Made by a program: the position numbers and the translations under genes. From NCBI GenBank assembly GCA_963575745.1, contig CAUYUJ010018295.1, forward strand, positions 64,501 to 128,500: a stretch of DNA of 64,000 nucleotides, written 5' to 3'. Each line of letters starts with the position of its first letter. Positions within the stretch are counted from its first letter, which is position 1. The notes under the pieces were generated by a model, which made no database searches, was not told the origin of the DNA, and worked only from the letters and a program-made list of their open reading frames with translations. Shown in pieces: positions 26,690 through 37,500 of this stretch. The DNA is from Prorocentrum cordatum. Lineage: Eukaryota > Sar > Dinophyceae > Prorocentrales > Prorocentraceae.

Positions 26690-26710
26690 GAGCTCTACGA
26701 GGGTCCCGGC
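26690..26710 (+). repeat. PAL left arm, 5' flank of LINE-1b
   Basis: GAGCTCTACGAGGGTCCCGG then C. Compared with an empty PAL, about ten bases (CGGTAACC region) are missing before the LINE-1b start, suggesting a small target deletion at the 5' junction. The right half is at 38716. Confidence 0.75.
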
Positions 26711-29700
26711 TCAAGACATCTCGGCTCTAGGGCTCCTGGATCCCACGGGAGCTCAGGGGGTGTCGGCGCCGCGGGGAAGCGGCGCGGCGGCCATCGCTGC
26801 CATCGACGAGTACGGCATCTTCCAGGCAAGCCAGGCCGCCTGCTTTGTGTGCTGTATTTGTTGTTGTTTTGCTTGTCGTGTGTGCAACAACGGACGGGTA
26901 CGACTTTTCAATGCTTGCTAGACGTTTCCAGCTGGAGGATATTTCCCCGACTGTACCTTATTTGCAGGGCTCACAGGATTACGCTGTTGAGAGACCAGAT
27001 TCTGCTGTGGAGAGAGCGTCTCGGAAGAGGCAAATTCAGGATACCGAGCAAATTGTACGTGACCTTCCACTGGACGGGAGATTGAATACGGCCGACTCCA
27101 CACCAGATAGTGATAGTCATTGTGTTGTCCCATCTTCATTTGTGAATATGAATACAGGACTCATGAATATGATGCAGACTCCTTCCAACGCAGCTGTGGC
27201 GGGAAATACAATCAACGGAGGGCGTGTGGGAGGGGCTCCAGCAGGTCAGGTCAGTCCTGGAGGTCAAGGATCTGGAGGCGCTCCTGTTGTTCCTAGAGGC
27301 CCAGCTCCACAAGGTGCTCTAGGGGGACCCCCAGGTATGCCCACGGAGGCACAACAAGCGGCGGCCCAAGCGGCTGTTGTCCCTGAAGGTGCTGGAGAGC
27401 GTCAGGGTATGCAGGGCGTTAGCGACGACGCCCAACGAAATGTCAAACATCGTGTCAACGGTCCTCAGGAGGCACTCTTGGGGGAACTCGAGGAGAAACG
27501 AAAGAAACTCAGTGTGGTCTCGGATGAGGCCCCATCCTGGTTCAAGGCCTTCGCGGAGCTCAACGTACTCGAGAGCAAAGTTAGGCAACAAGAAAACGTC
27601 GAAATTAGGGCCGACATTCAGAGCATCTCGAACCGTCAGGAGGCCTCCGACATCAGGATGAACAACTTGGAACGACAGATGCAGGACCTCAAGAAGAACC
27701 CCAGTGTGATATCAGGTGCTGCCTCGACCACGGCACCTTCCTACGGAGGAGGCCCACCAGGACTCTCGGGACCATCCAGCTTCAATCCCAGCTATGTGGA
27801 GCTCACAGGCTGGACTGACTGGAACGGGACAGCGGTTACACGTTCGGCCAGTATGATGAGAGACACGGACGCTGCACAATTCATCACTAATCTGAAGACG
27901 GCCATCGCTGCAGAGGATGAAGCTAGGATCGATTACGAGGGCACATTACGTATGAATGGAAGTAGAATGATGTTGAGTACGATCAAAATCAAATTCATTG
28001 TAGGAACCGACTCTTCGACACTATACAACGTGAAGCGTGCTTTTGATGATGCTCTAACTCCGAATCCCCAGAGAAATGCGGCTCAGGTTTCGAGGTCACC
28101 TCCAGACTATGACAGCATGTTCCAGGGCATGTTACAACGACCCAGTCGGGTCCGAGTACGTATAGAAGCTCCACCGTGGAAACGCGATCATATCGGAGCT
28201 GTGGGACGCTTCTACGGGACATACCGTGAGTGTACCAACAGCGAGGCCATGGAGATCAGGGGGGAGACAGGATCGGGACCCAACGGACGGAGCACAATGT
28301 GGACCAAGCCGCAGGATCCTCAACATCGACCCGTGGAACTGGCATCCTTTCGTATCAATACGGGGTGGACAGTGGACCGCGAGATCTGGGAGGGTGTACT
28401 TATGCGCAGCGGTGTGACGACGACATACGACACATTTGTTGCGAATCTTGCCGGCAGGGTGTGACGGTGCAGAGGTGCCAGTCGGGCTGGTGGCCCCACA
28501 GCCCAGCATAGGCTAGGCACCCAGAATCTTATGAAACAAGGGGCTACAGCAGATCGGGGATTTGCTTGCATGAGGGCACTTCTTTCTCACGGCTGTGAAG
28601 TGTTCTGTTTACAGGAGTGTGAACACTTACCGTCCAAGTCAATTCAGCTACTTGGCTGGCACCTAGTTTACTCAAGTGACAGGAAGGCTTCCATAGCTTT
28701 GAGGGGGAAGTCTTGTCACAACATAGTTCGTTCTTGGAGTAATCATGCTCGTCTTGCTATGGTGTGCTTGCGTCATCCGTGTATCTTTCTTGTCTCTGCG
28801 TACTTTCCGACCAGATCGGAGAATCGTTCATTGGAGGTGGCTTTTGAGATGCTGAAAACAATCGAAACAACTTATCGGAGGTGGAAGGAGGAATGCAGAT
28901 ACACTTGCGAGCTTGTGATTGCAGGGGATTTTAATGTTGAGCTTGCGCCCGACATCACCTGTTCAGGAGGCACGGTGACTGGAGGTGCTGTGCAGATTCT
29001 CGACGGGAGGGGATATGGGAATGATACGGAGGATAGACGGTGGGAGGAGGACATGTGGCGATCTCAGCTGCAGGAGTGGCTGTGTCGGATGCGCTTGCTG
29101 GCAGTCAATTCTCTTGGCTCGCCGTACTCTCGGCATCCGACTTTCGTGCATCGTGCGAACAATGCTCGACGCAAGTCTGGGGCGAAGACTTTTGGGACAA
29201 AAGTGCTTGACTATCTCATGGTCCCACAATCCTGGGAGGGTGACTTGGTTGAATGCCGAACGGATTGGATCCCAGAGACCCCGACTACCAACTTCTCGGA
29301 TCATGCCTGTGTCTACGCCGAGTTCCATATGCAGAACCCTCAGGTCACGAAATATCAGGGTCCCCCTAGCCACCACACAAGCCACAAAGAGTTCCAATCG
29401 TATCGGGAGGAGGCCCAATTTCAGGTCCTGGCGGACGTCCAGATCCCGACGGTGCCCCCGCAGCGTCTTGCTGAAACGATTGCTGGTCATGCGTTACCGC
29501 TCCTCACGGTGAGGGCCCCCAGGTACTCTCGAGGGCTTCCGCCGAGTAGGACTCCCCAGCATGTCGAGCTGGAGGTACAACTCAGAGAGGCACGTGCTAG
29601 GAAGGACAGAGCGTTGGCTCGGGACCTTCGACGTCGCATCAGACCGCTTGCGCGGGAATATCGCCGACGGAAGGTGGAGTGGGAGGCGCTACCATCTAGG

Positions 29701-32700
29701 AAGGGGAGGAGGACACGTGTGACGGAGTTGAGGGTGACGGACACTGGGGGAGGGGATACGGGGCCTACGACTATGATGACGGAGGACAGGGAACTGTGGG
29801 CGGAGGAGGTGGAGCGATATGCTGTGCAGAGTATGACTTGTGATGACTCCAGAGCCCGCAATCGGGAGCTTGTGTCCACACTGCGTCGCCATGCATCTCA
29901 ATCAACAGCCTCTTCGGACAACACACTTACGATTACATACTCTACTATTCTGCAGGCGCGGAGCAGGCTCCGATCAGGACGGGCCTGTGGGCCCGACGGC
30001 ATCTCGGTTGAACTTCTCAAATCTCTTTCGTGGAGGTCGGTGCGCTCTATCTGTAAGGTTTTCTCTGATATATTCAACGGGCTTCGCCCGACGCCAAGGG
30101 AATGGCAGGAGGTATATCTAACACTTATGCCGAAAACGAGCAAACTGGAGACATTGCGACAAACAAGGAACCTGCTTGTTGGAAATACCTTGGCCAAGTG
30201 GTATCTCACGTGTGTGACGATTTTACTGGAACGATGTGTGGAACCCTTCATGAGTGATATGGCGATTTACGGTTTTACCAGCGGACGACGCTGCTGGGAG
30301 ATTTCATCGGCCATGAAATGTATTGCACAACATGCTTCCACATGGGGGCGAGATCAAACGGCGTGGCTCCTCAGCTGTGACATCGAGCGGGCGTTCGACG
30401 CTGTGACGTTGCCGACAGTCTCGAGAGCGATGACGGCCCTTGGGATCAGTGCACGGTTACAGTATGCGTTATTGGAGCCTCTCTCATCTACATCATGCGC
30501 GGTGCTGTTTGAAGGAGTGACAATCCCTAACGTGCAATGGGATAGGTCGCTCCGTACTGGGGGTACCGAATCACCGATCGCGTTTACCATTGTCACTATT
30601 GCTATGTGGCGGGATGTGATTGCTCGCCTGGACCAGCGCGACGTCGGAGTCGAGATGCCATGCCATGATGATCATTGCCGGTATGCACGTTGGAATCACG
30701 CACTCTGGGCTGACAATATTTTTCTGGCCGCCAAGTCAGCATCGGAGGCGCAGTTAGCGGCCACAGCCTTCACTACTGCTCTCAGGGATTGGGGGATGGA
30801 GTGGAAGGAGGAGAGTCTAGAGATGATGGTGTGTGGTACTCAGTACACTGACACGGTCACGGTTCAGATTGGCTCGCGGATTGTTCCTTTCAAGCATGTT
30901 GACAGTTTGAATGTGCTGGGGTATCAGATTCCCAGGAGTTTCACTTCTGTTCACACGGATGTGCAGGAGCGCGTCCAGCAGGCCCGAAGGGCATTCTTTG
31001 CGCAGGTGCAATACTTTACGTGCAGGGCGTTGCCTCTGGTGAAGAAGTTTCGTCGATATCAATCGACTGTGCAGAGCCGCCTTTTATATGCAGCAGAGGC
31101 CATCACGATTGACAGTGAGTGTGTGAGGGTTATCCATGCGTTCGAGGGTATGTGTCTTCTGAGAATGTCAGGGAGGAGGAAGCCAGGAGATGTGGGGTGG
31201 GAGGTTTGGCGGCCAGCTGCACTGACACGAGTCAGGACAATCTTCTGCGATGGGGGTTTCCCGTCGGCTGTGCAGATGCTGTGTTGGAAGAGCTGGGGCA
31301 TGGTGCGCTCCACGAGGCAATATTTACTATCCTTGGAGGAGGACAGGACGGCAAGGACGGAGGTGGAGGTGGAGGGATCAGCGACTCAACGTGCTAAACG
31401 TGTCCGCTTTACGGATGGACGTGGGGAGGATGTACCTGCTGCGACTGTGATGGAGGTGGAGGGGAGGATTACGGACATGGAGAGGAGGCTGGAGGATCTC
31501 TGCTCGCAGGTCGCCTGTTCCATTGCCCGCTCACAGCCGATGCCCTGTGGGGAGGGAGCTGCCCACACTCTCAGAGACGAGCCGCTTGCCGTCTCAAAGG
31601 GGAGGAGGGCCTTTCGAGACTCCCGACGTGCGCTTATGATGTACAATGTTGGCTGGGTCACGGCTCGCGACACAATAACAGAGGTTCTACGACAACACGG
31701 CAACAGGGCCTTATCTAGTTCGGGCAAACGGCTTCGTGGAGGCCCTGTGTCTGTGGGCGGACGGTCTTGGCAGTTCCCATACATTCAGTTCTTTGGGGAA
31801 AAGTGGTGGGAGTCTGTACGGGGTGATTGGGTTCAATTCTTGGAGGTATGGAAGCAACTCCTTATACAATACAACAAATCTAAGGTCTATGATTACTTTG
31901 TGGTGTCTTGGAAGGGCTCTCCTAATGGACCTCGAGGCTCCCCTGAGGCTCGTGAGAAGGCCGATACTGAGATGGTCGATACCGCGACCAACCCTCTGCA
32001 CCCCAAGTATGACCCCAAAGAGTCCGACAAGCTTGCAATACGATATGCGATGATCCAGGAACGTGCGACTGTGTGGGACATATCGTCAGAGGGTTTTGCT
32101 GCTGAGTTCAAGGGTGACTCACTACTTATCTGCTCCTGGCTCCAGGGTAAATGGAGATGTGAGAATCGTGGCTACTGCAAGAGGACAGCTGCCATGATTG
32201 ATTGTACCTTTGAGCTTGCTGCGTGTTTCAATCTGAGGCCTGCTGCCTTGGGACGTGAGATATGGAGGCACGAATTCAGGGAGGACAATACACGAGCGGA
32301 TGAATTGACGCATGAGGCCAGATGTGGCCGCACATTCTACAGAACTCATTGTTATCTATATCCATTCGAAACTTATCTCGTACCGTTCGCTATCAGGGGA
32401 GGCTTTGATGGCGGGGTTGACCAGCAAGGATCAGGATGTGGTTTCTGGCTTCAGATCGGCTTAATCAATACTCAGTGCAATCCCAGTGAGATAGGCATCG
32501 CTTCCGCGAGAACCGTGGGCCCCTTCCCTGCTGGGCATGAGTTTGCTGTTTCTAGTGCCGTGCCCCTCGTTTGGAGGGATGTGGCCGAGGCCGCGTGGCT
32601 CCTCGAAGGAGCTACAGTCACAGAATGTGAATTGTCGGCAGCCGAAGCGCTGCTTAGCGCTGCCCGTGTGCTTCTGCGGGACCGGTCCTCGCCCAGCTGC

Positions 32701-32737
32701 GCTCAGCTGGGAACGCGAGTCCAAACAAACAAACAAA
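26707..32737 (+). mobile_element. LINE-1b, full-length non-LTR retrotransposon
   Basis: Second copy of LINE-1a. Both ORFs are full length. About 13-14 amino-acid differences were noted in ORF2 (for example QPTF to HPTF, TFAT to TFGT, WNRALW to WNHALW) and two in ORF1, with no frame damage. Near-identity with no indel over 6 kb implies recent transposition or recent duplication or conversion. The 3' tail is the same CAAA run and is followed by CCTGGTTG of PAL and then LINE-3. The two copies have different outer flanks, which favours separate insertion over block duplication. Confidence 0.93.
26845..28464 (+). CDS. LINE-1b ORF1 protein (coiled-coil, putative RNA-binding)
   Basis: 539 codons, same architecture as 4374-5993. 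It differs at residue 19 (Tyr for Cys) and residue 23, where ATA of LINE-1a is ATG here (26911), giving an in-frame start 79 codons upstream of the ATG shared by both copies. Whether the N-terminal 100 residues are translated is therefore open. Stop TGA at 28462, then 66 bases to ORF2. Confidence 0.85.
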   Translation: MCAVFVVVLLVVCATTDGYDFSMLARRFQLEDISPTVPYLQGSQDYAVERPDSAVERASRKRQIQDTEQIVRDLPLDGRLNTADSTPDSDSHCVVPSSFVNMNTGLMNMMQTPSNAAVAGNTINGGRVGGAPAGQVSPGGQGSGGAPVVPRGPAPQGALGGPPGMPTEAQQAAAQAAVVPEGAGERQGMQGVSDDAQRNVKHRVNGPQEALLGELEEKRKKLSVVSDEAPSWFKAFAELNVLESKVRQQENVEIRADIQSISNRQEASDIRMNNLERQMQDLKKNPSVISGAASTTAPSYGGGPPGLSGPSSFNPSYVELTGWTDWNGTAVTRSASMMRDTDAAQFITNLKTAIAAEDEARIDYEGTLRMNGSRMMLSTIKIKFIVGTDSSTLYNVKRAFDDALTPNPQRNAAQVSRSPPDYDSMFQGMLQRPSRVRVRIEAPPWKRDHIGAVGRFYGTYRECTNSEAMEIRGETGSGPNGRSTMWTKPQDPQHRPVELASFRINTGWTVDREIWEGVLMRSGVTTTYDTFVANLAGRV

Positions 32738-32874
32738 CCTGGTTGCCTCCCTCCTCTGGGGTCTGGCGGCTGGGGGCTCCCGTTTGGGGCTCTCGTCTCG
32801 AGCGGCATTGTGCCGTGCTGCTTTGTTTGGTTCTCATTACCGTACACGGCCTGTGTATCGTACGTGCTCATTGA
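28531..32874 (+). CDS. LINE-1b ORF2: APE endonuclease, reverse transcriptase, permuted RNase H
   Basis: 1447 codons from ATG 28531. All motifs of the LINE-1a protein are kept: LQE, GDFN, SDH, GPDG, CDIERAFD, ALWADN, then the permuted RNase H with GDSLLICSW, HEFREDNTRADEL, FDGGVDQQGSGCG and TECELSAAEALL. The element part ends at the CAAA tail (VQTNKQT). Beyond it the frame reads into LINE-3 sequence (WLPPSSGVWRLGAPVWGS) and stops at TGA 32872, so the last 40 or so residues are foreign and differ from those of LINE-1a. This confirms that the element has no stop codon of its own in this frame. Confidence 0.92.
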   Translation: MKQGATADRGFACMRALLSHGCEVFCLQECEHLPSKSIQLLGWHLVYSSDRKASIALRGKSCHNIVRSWSNHARLAMVCLRHPCIFLVSAYFPTRSENRSLEVAFEMLKTIETTYRRWKEECRYTCELVIAGDFNVELAPDITCSGGTVTGGAVQILDGRGYGNDTEDRRWEEDMWRSQLQEWLCRMRLLAVNSLGSPYSRHPTFVHRANNARRKSGAKTFGTKVLDYLMVPQSWEGDLVECRTDWIPETPTTNFSDHACVYAEFHMQNPQVTKYQGPPSHHTSHKEFQSYREEAQFQVLADVQIPTVPPQRLAETIAGHALPLLTVRAPRYSRGLPPSRTPQHVELEVQLREARARKDRALARDLRRRIRPLAREYRRRKVEWEALPSRKGRRTRVTELRVTDTGGGDTGPTTMMTEDRELWAEEVERYAVQSMTCDDSRARNRELVSTLRRHASQSTASSDNTLTITYSTILQARSRLRSGRACGPDGISVELLKSLSWRSVRSICKVFSDIFNGLRPTPREWQEVYLTLMPKTSKLETLRQTRNLLVGNTLAKWYLTCVTILLERCVEPFMSDMAIYGFTSGRRCWEISSAMKCIAQHASTWGRDQTAWLLSCDIERAFDAVTLPTVSRAMTALGISARLQYALLEPLSSTSCAVLFEGVTIPNVQWDRSLRTGGTESPIAFTIVTIAMWRDVIARLDQRDVGVEMPCHDDHCRYARWNHALWADNIFLAAKSASEAQLAATAFTTALRDWGMEWKEESLEMMVCGTQYTDTVTVQIGSRIVPFKHVDSLNVLGYQIPRSFTSVHTDVQERVQQARRAFFAQVQYFTCRALPLVKKFRRYQSTVQSRLLYAAEAITIDSECVRVIHAFEGMCLLRMSGRRKPGDVGWEVWRPAALTRVRTIFCDGGFPSAVQMLCWKSWGMVRSTRQYLLSLEEDRTARTEVEVEGSATQRAKRVRFTDGRGEDVPAATVMEVEGRITDMERRLEDLCSQVACSIARSQPMPCGEGAAHTLRDEPLAVSKGRRAFRDSRRALMMYNVGWVTARDTITEVLRQHGNRALSSSGKRLRGGPVSVGGRSWQFPYIQFFGEKWWESVRGDWVQFLEVWKQLLIQYNKSKVYDYFVVSWKGSPNGPRGSPEAREKADTEMVDTATNPLHPKYDPKESDKLAIRYAMIQERATVWDISSEGFAAEFKGDSLLICSWLQGKWRCENRGYCKRTAAMIDCTFELAACFNLRPAALGREIWRHEFREDNTRADELTHEARCGRTFYRTHCYLYPFETYLVPFAIRGGFDGGVDQQGSGCGFWLQIGLINTQCNPSEIGIASARTVGPFPAGHEFAVSSAVPLVWRDVAEAAWLLEGATVTECELSAAEALLSAARVLLRDRSSPSCAQLGTRVQTNKQTWLPPSSGVWRLGAPVWGSRLERHCAVLLCLVLITVHGLCIVRAH
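32738..32745 (+). repeat. PAL-centre remnant between LINE-1b and LINE-3
   Basis: CCTGGTTG, part of the PAL centre, sits between the LINE-1b tail and the LINE-3 start. Compare the ACCAGGTTGACG remnant between elements A and B. Confidence 0.65.
32788..32865 (+). promoter_or_regulatory. 5' region shared by LINE-3 and element A
   Basis: CTCGAGCGGCATTGTGCCGT, then TTTGGTTCTC, then TACCGTACACGG, in the same order as 10755-10806 in element A. Conservation between a LINE and a non-autonomous element outside coding sequence suggests a promoter or packaging signal. The exact function is not visible. Confidence 0.5.
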
Positions 32875-33360
32875 TTGTCGGCGAGCAGATTCATTGATTG
32901 TCAGAGTACACACTTCATTGATTGTCAGAATACACGCTTCATTGATTGACGGAGTGCGCGTTCATTGATTGTCGGAGTACACATCATTGATGGTCGGAAT
33001 TTGCATTCATTGTGGTCGGTGTACGCATTCATTGACTGTCGGAGTACATCTTCATTGAGAGGCTGCGCACTGTATTCTTTCATTGATTGTTGCAGTACGC
33101 ACTTCATTGACTGTTGCATTACACGCTTCATTGATTGTCGGAGTACACATTCACTGATTGTGGGAGTACAGACCCATTGATTGTCGGAGTACACTTCATT
33201 GACGGTGGTTGATTGTCGGAGTGCGCATTCATTGATTGTGGGAGTACATACTCATTGATTGTCGGAGTACACTTCATTGGCGGTGGGAGTACACGTCCAC
33301 TGATTGTCGGAGTTCATATTCATTGATTGTTAGAGTACACGTTCATTGCCTGTTCAGTGC
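32868..33360 (+). repeat. LINE-3 5' monomer array, about 22 units of 22-24 bp
   Basis: Units vary around CATTGATTGTCGGAGTACAC. They end about 110 bases before the ORF1 ATG. Element A has four or five degenerate units at the same place. Tandem monomers upstream of ORF1 recall the monomeric promoters of some mammalian L1 elements. Confidence 0.85.
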
Positions 33361-33467
33361 ACACGTCCATCGCGGCGTGGGACACACAACCCAGCCCGTC
33401 GTGGGGAAGTGGGGGGCTGCCTCCGAGTGTTGAGTCGAGTGATTTCGGTTACCCATCATCAGTTGCA

Positions 33468-34508
33468 ATGGCGGTGTCGAGTGATGTGGCAATGGCAGAG
33501 GCTGAGACTGAACGTAAACGGATGAGGGAGGAGGAGCAGTCGGGATCAGCAAATCTGTTGAGTGAGCTTCAGAGAATGATGGCGCAACAAACGCAGAGTG
33601 TGACGGCGGCCGTTCTCACAGCTGTTGATGGAAAAATCGAGACGGTCAAAACGGCAATTACAGCAGTTGACAGCAAGGTGGATGCCGCCCAAAAATCTTT
33701 CAATCAGGATATGCAGGCTCTCTCACGTAGGCAAGCAGATCTGGAGACTAAGTTTCTGAATCATATTGTTGGCAGCGACGGGGCGGCATCAGAGACGTCC
33801 ACTAGAGCGCCAGCGGCTTCAAGCCAGGGGTCAGGCACAGCTCCAGGGCGTTTCAACTTTCAGTGGGGGCCAAGTTTTGTTGAGTGCAAGGGGTGGGTTA
33901 CGGATTGGAACAACCATGGGTTGAGATCCCGTCAGATGATGGCCCAGGATGTTCTGACGACCCTGCTCAACTCAATTAAACAACGCATCATTCAGTCTGG
34001 AGAGCGGTGCAATTGTATCGACGAGGAGGCGACGACGAACGCAAACTCGGGTAGGGAGTACTTTGGATATGGGCGTTTGAGAATCTATTTCAAGAGAGGT
34101 ACTCCAGGACAGAAGTTGTGGGCACTTAGACGGTCACTGTTATCTAATCTGGCCCTTGCGAGTGATGATATCAATAGACTTCCGTGGCCCGATGCGGCCA
34201 ATATTCGGGTGTCTGTGGAGGTCGCCCCATGGAAGACTGTACATGTCCAAGCTTCAGGCAAGTGTCATGCTGTGTGGGCTCAGGTGTGCAGGAACGGAAC
34301 CATCATACGCTCAGAGTTGGGCAGTGGTCTGGGGGAACCATATGTGCGGGCGCGTGCATCCAGTGATGCGCAGAATGCAGGTCAGATTGTCTTGATATTT
34401 CAGCCAGGGCCACATGCGCAGGAGGGGTGGACGATTCGGGGCGAGATTAAATCATATGAGCCGAATTTGGACATTGCAGGCCTCAAGGCGCGACTATCAG
34501 CGCCGTGA
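33468..34508 (+). CDS. LINE-3 ORF1 protein
   Basis: 346 codons from ATG 33468 (MAVSSDVAMAEAETERKR); the frame is open further upstream but without ATG. An N-terminal charged stretch is followed by a probable coiled coil (about residues 30-105, heptad-like LLSELQRMMAQQTQSVTAAV to ALSRRQADLETKFLN), a Ser/Ala/Gly linker and a C-terminal domain. Homology to LINE-1 ORF1 is visible as FVECKGWVTDWN, IRVSVEVAPWKTVHVQASG and GWTIRGEIK. The tail LDIAGLKARL may correspond to YDTFVANLAG. It is likely the RNA-coating protein of the element. It ends at TGA 34506, just before the ORF2 region, and is intact although ORF2 is not. Confidence 0.8.
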   Translation: MAVSSDVAMAEAETERKRMREEEQSGSANLLSELQRMMAQQTQSVTAAVLTAVDGKIETVKTAITAVDSKVDAAQKSFNQDMQALSRRQADLETKFLNHIVGSDGAASETSTRAPAASSQGSGTAPGRFNFQWGPSFVECKGWVTDWNNHGLRSRQMMAQDVLTTLLNSIKQRIIQSGERCNCIDEEATTNANSGREYFGYGRLRIYFKRGTPGQKLWALRRSLLSNLALASDDINRLPWPDAANIRVSVEVAPWKTVHVQASGKCHAVWAQVCRNGTIIRSELGSGLGEPYVRARASSDAQNAGQIVLIFQPGPHAQEGWTIRGEIKSYEPNLDIAGLKARLSAP

Positions 34509-34573
34509 CGACGAGAGGTCCGTCTAGGCTCGTGGAACCTACGACGGAGAGGACAACTTACTATCCACACAAT

Positions 34574-37500
34574 ATGAAAGGGGCGGATGTGACACTCCTG
34601 GGGGTACAAGAGTGTCAAAATCTTTGGGATCGTCGTTCTGAGCTGTCAGGTTCGGGTGAAGGTGCTATTCGCGCGATTTTTGATAGCTCCCGCAAGGTTG
34701 CCATCCTGTATAAGGATAATTGGCGGAAGCACCGCCTTGCTACGTTGAAGGGGGAAGGTTACGTTGCCATAGGATTTACGACGGTCACGGTTGTTTCGTG
34801 CTATTTGCCCAATGCTGAGGATGTGACGTTGAGGAGTGATGACATTACGAATGAGAAGTTTCAGAACATTATATATAATTTGAGTGAGGCCCTGGAGAAC
34901 TATTTCCACAGGTACCCTAGGAGGCCCCAGAAGGTGGTGTTGCTCACGGATGCCAGCGTGGAACTGTCGCCAGATACGAGCTGTAACGGTCTACAACTTA
35001 CGGGGAGGGATTGCTGGAATCAGCTCTGGTCTACTCGGGTGGGGCATCACGTGTGCGTTGGAGGAGGAGGGAGGCAATGAAGGAGGCGCTTCTTCAGTTC
35101 TGTGGGAGGCGGAGGATTGTGATGGCCACATTTGGACCCAGGAGGCCTACTTGGATCCCGTCGGGTCTTGGGGCTCCCAGTGTCTTGGACTATATTGGGT
35201 AACCCGGTGCACAGTCGGAGGCGGGGGTCAAATTCATCCAACCACTGGGGGCGACGGCGCTGACTGCGGTATCGGATCATGCTCTGTTACACGCCACATT
35301 ACCATGTGCTCCGACGGGTGTGCGCAGGCAGAAGCCGAAGGCGACGAGGGCCTCCAATCTGGTCCACTGGGCTCCCGAGGATCCTTAGGCTTACGCACGG
35401 GGGGCGGAGATTGCTTTCACCGCGTACGGGGCAATTCCTGTCAGGTCTGCTGCCACGACGCCTGATGAGGGCTGGGAGCTGGTCAGCCGTTCCCATCCTC
35501 GTGTGGCGCGCCAGCTTAGGACCGTGGTGGAGGAGGAGGATAACAGCACGGACAGTACGGAGACTATGATGGAGGACTTGGAGGAGTGGGAGGAGGTGGA
35601 GGATGTGACGACGCAGAGCGTTCAGGCGGTGGGTTCACCCACTTGTGAAGGCGAATCCATAAATACGGCGATTGTGTCGGCGGCCAGTCTCGCACCCCAT
35701 GCACAGGGGCGACAGGTCCAACGCCCCAAGAAGCCAGAGCAGTTGTGGAGGATGGAGGAGGAAATGAAACAGCTCAGGAGAGAAAGGAGGTGGGAGGACT
35801 GCAAGCAGTTACGACGGCGGTGCCGACCTGCGAAGAGGAAGTGCCGGGCTGAACTGGTCAGGTTTCAATTTACCAGGGAAGGACGGAGTAAACGTACACA
35901 CAATCAGGTGTTGGAGGTGGTTCAGGGGGACGGTGGTATTCATAGATCTGAGGACTTGGAGGAGTGGGAGGCGGAGATCGGACGGTTTGCATGTGCCACT
36001 ATTCAATGCGAGGAGGCTCGCAGGGCTAGTGCACAGACGTTGGAGACGGCGAGGTGTGCAGCAGCGGCCTCGCATCGGACACTAGACATTCGCATGTCCC
36101 TGGTGTTGCGAGCTCGTGCGCGACTCAAGAGGGGAGGAGCAGCGTCATGCGATGACGTGTCGCCCGAAATGCTCAAGTTGCTTCCTTGGGCGTGTGTGCG
36201 CCGTGTACGTGACTTCTTTCAGCGCCTGGCCTGTCGGGGGAATCTCACGCCGCAGTGCTGGAGAAAATTCCTTGTCACTCTGATCCCGAAAAGCCCCCAA
36301 ATGACCGAACTCAAAGACGCTAGAAACATATGCCTCATACCTCTTATGTCCAAATGGTACAGCCTGTGTCTCACTATACTTGCGGAGGAATAGTTAACAA
36401 AGCTCCGACCTCATACGTGCTTGTTCGGCTTTGCGGCAGGTAGGAAACCACATGAAATTACGGCGGTACTCAAGAGGCTCTCACAGCACGCGTGTCTCTG
36501 GGGCAAAGGGGAATCATTATATCTTGAGAGTGCAGACGTACTACAGTGCTTTGACCATGTGACGTTGACGTTGGCGTATAACAGCCTTGTATCATTGGGG
36601 TTCCCCTCGGAGCTCATATTTGCCCTCTTGGAGCCCATGCGTGAGAACGTGTGTCAGATGTCCTTTGAAGGTGTGCGGTGGACGGATTGGGTGTCTTGGG
36701 ATAGGAGTATTCGCACGGGAGGAGTGGAGGGCCTCTTCTTGTTCAAGGCTGTCTCGGTGTATCTATGGGAGAAGGTGGTACGGCAGTGGGAGGAGAACGA
36801 CTATGGTTATGAATTGGAGACCCCCTTGAGTGGAGGTAGGAGGAGGATTGCACATGCTCTGTGGGCGGACAATTTGTACGTGTGTGCACGGTCCCTGGAC
36901 GAACTTCGGGAGATGATGTCTATGCTCACGGTGCCGTTGGCTCAGGCGGGCCTGCGGTGGAAACCCTCATCGCTTGGATACCTCTTGTGTGGAGGCTGGC
37001 CTCGCTGTTCTGATACCGAGCTTCGCGTGTGGGTGCCTGAGTATGGTGAGGAGTTGGTCCTGCCACGTCTTCGTCAGATGTCAGCTCTGGGAGTGGAACT
37101 CTTTGATGACTGGAGTGAGCAGCGGGACTCTGTCCTTTACAGCGTGCCAGGCGTGCGTGGATGTGTGATGTGCAGTTCTATCGCTGTAGACAGTTACCTA
37201 TGCGTGATCGTTGTATGCGTTACATTGCACGGGTGCAGTCCATTGTATTGTATGCATGTGAAGGTATGACGGCGGATGAGGGTACCATTCAGAAGTTATA
37301 TGCGTGGGAGGGTCAACTGCTGGCGATCATAGGTGATCTTCGTAAGAAGGCGAGTGAGGGCTGGACTGTGTGTACTCAGAGGCGGCTGCGCTATGGTCGC
37401 CATCATTTTGCTAGGTACGGCTTCCAATCATTGGTCCAAAGATTTCTCAGAAAGCAGTTTGGCTGGGCAAAAGATGTGGCATCGTTCGCTTGTATGCATA

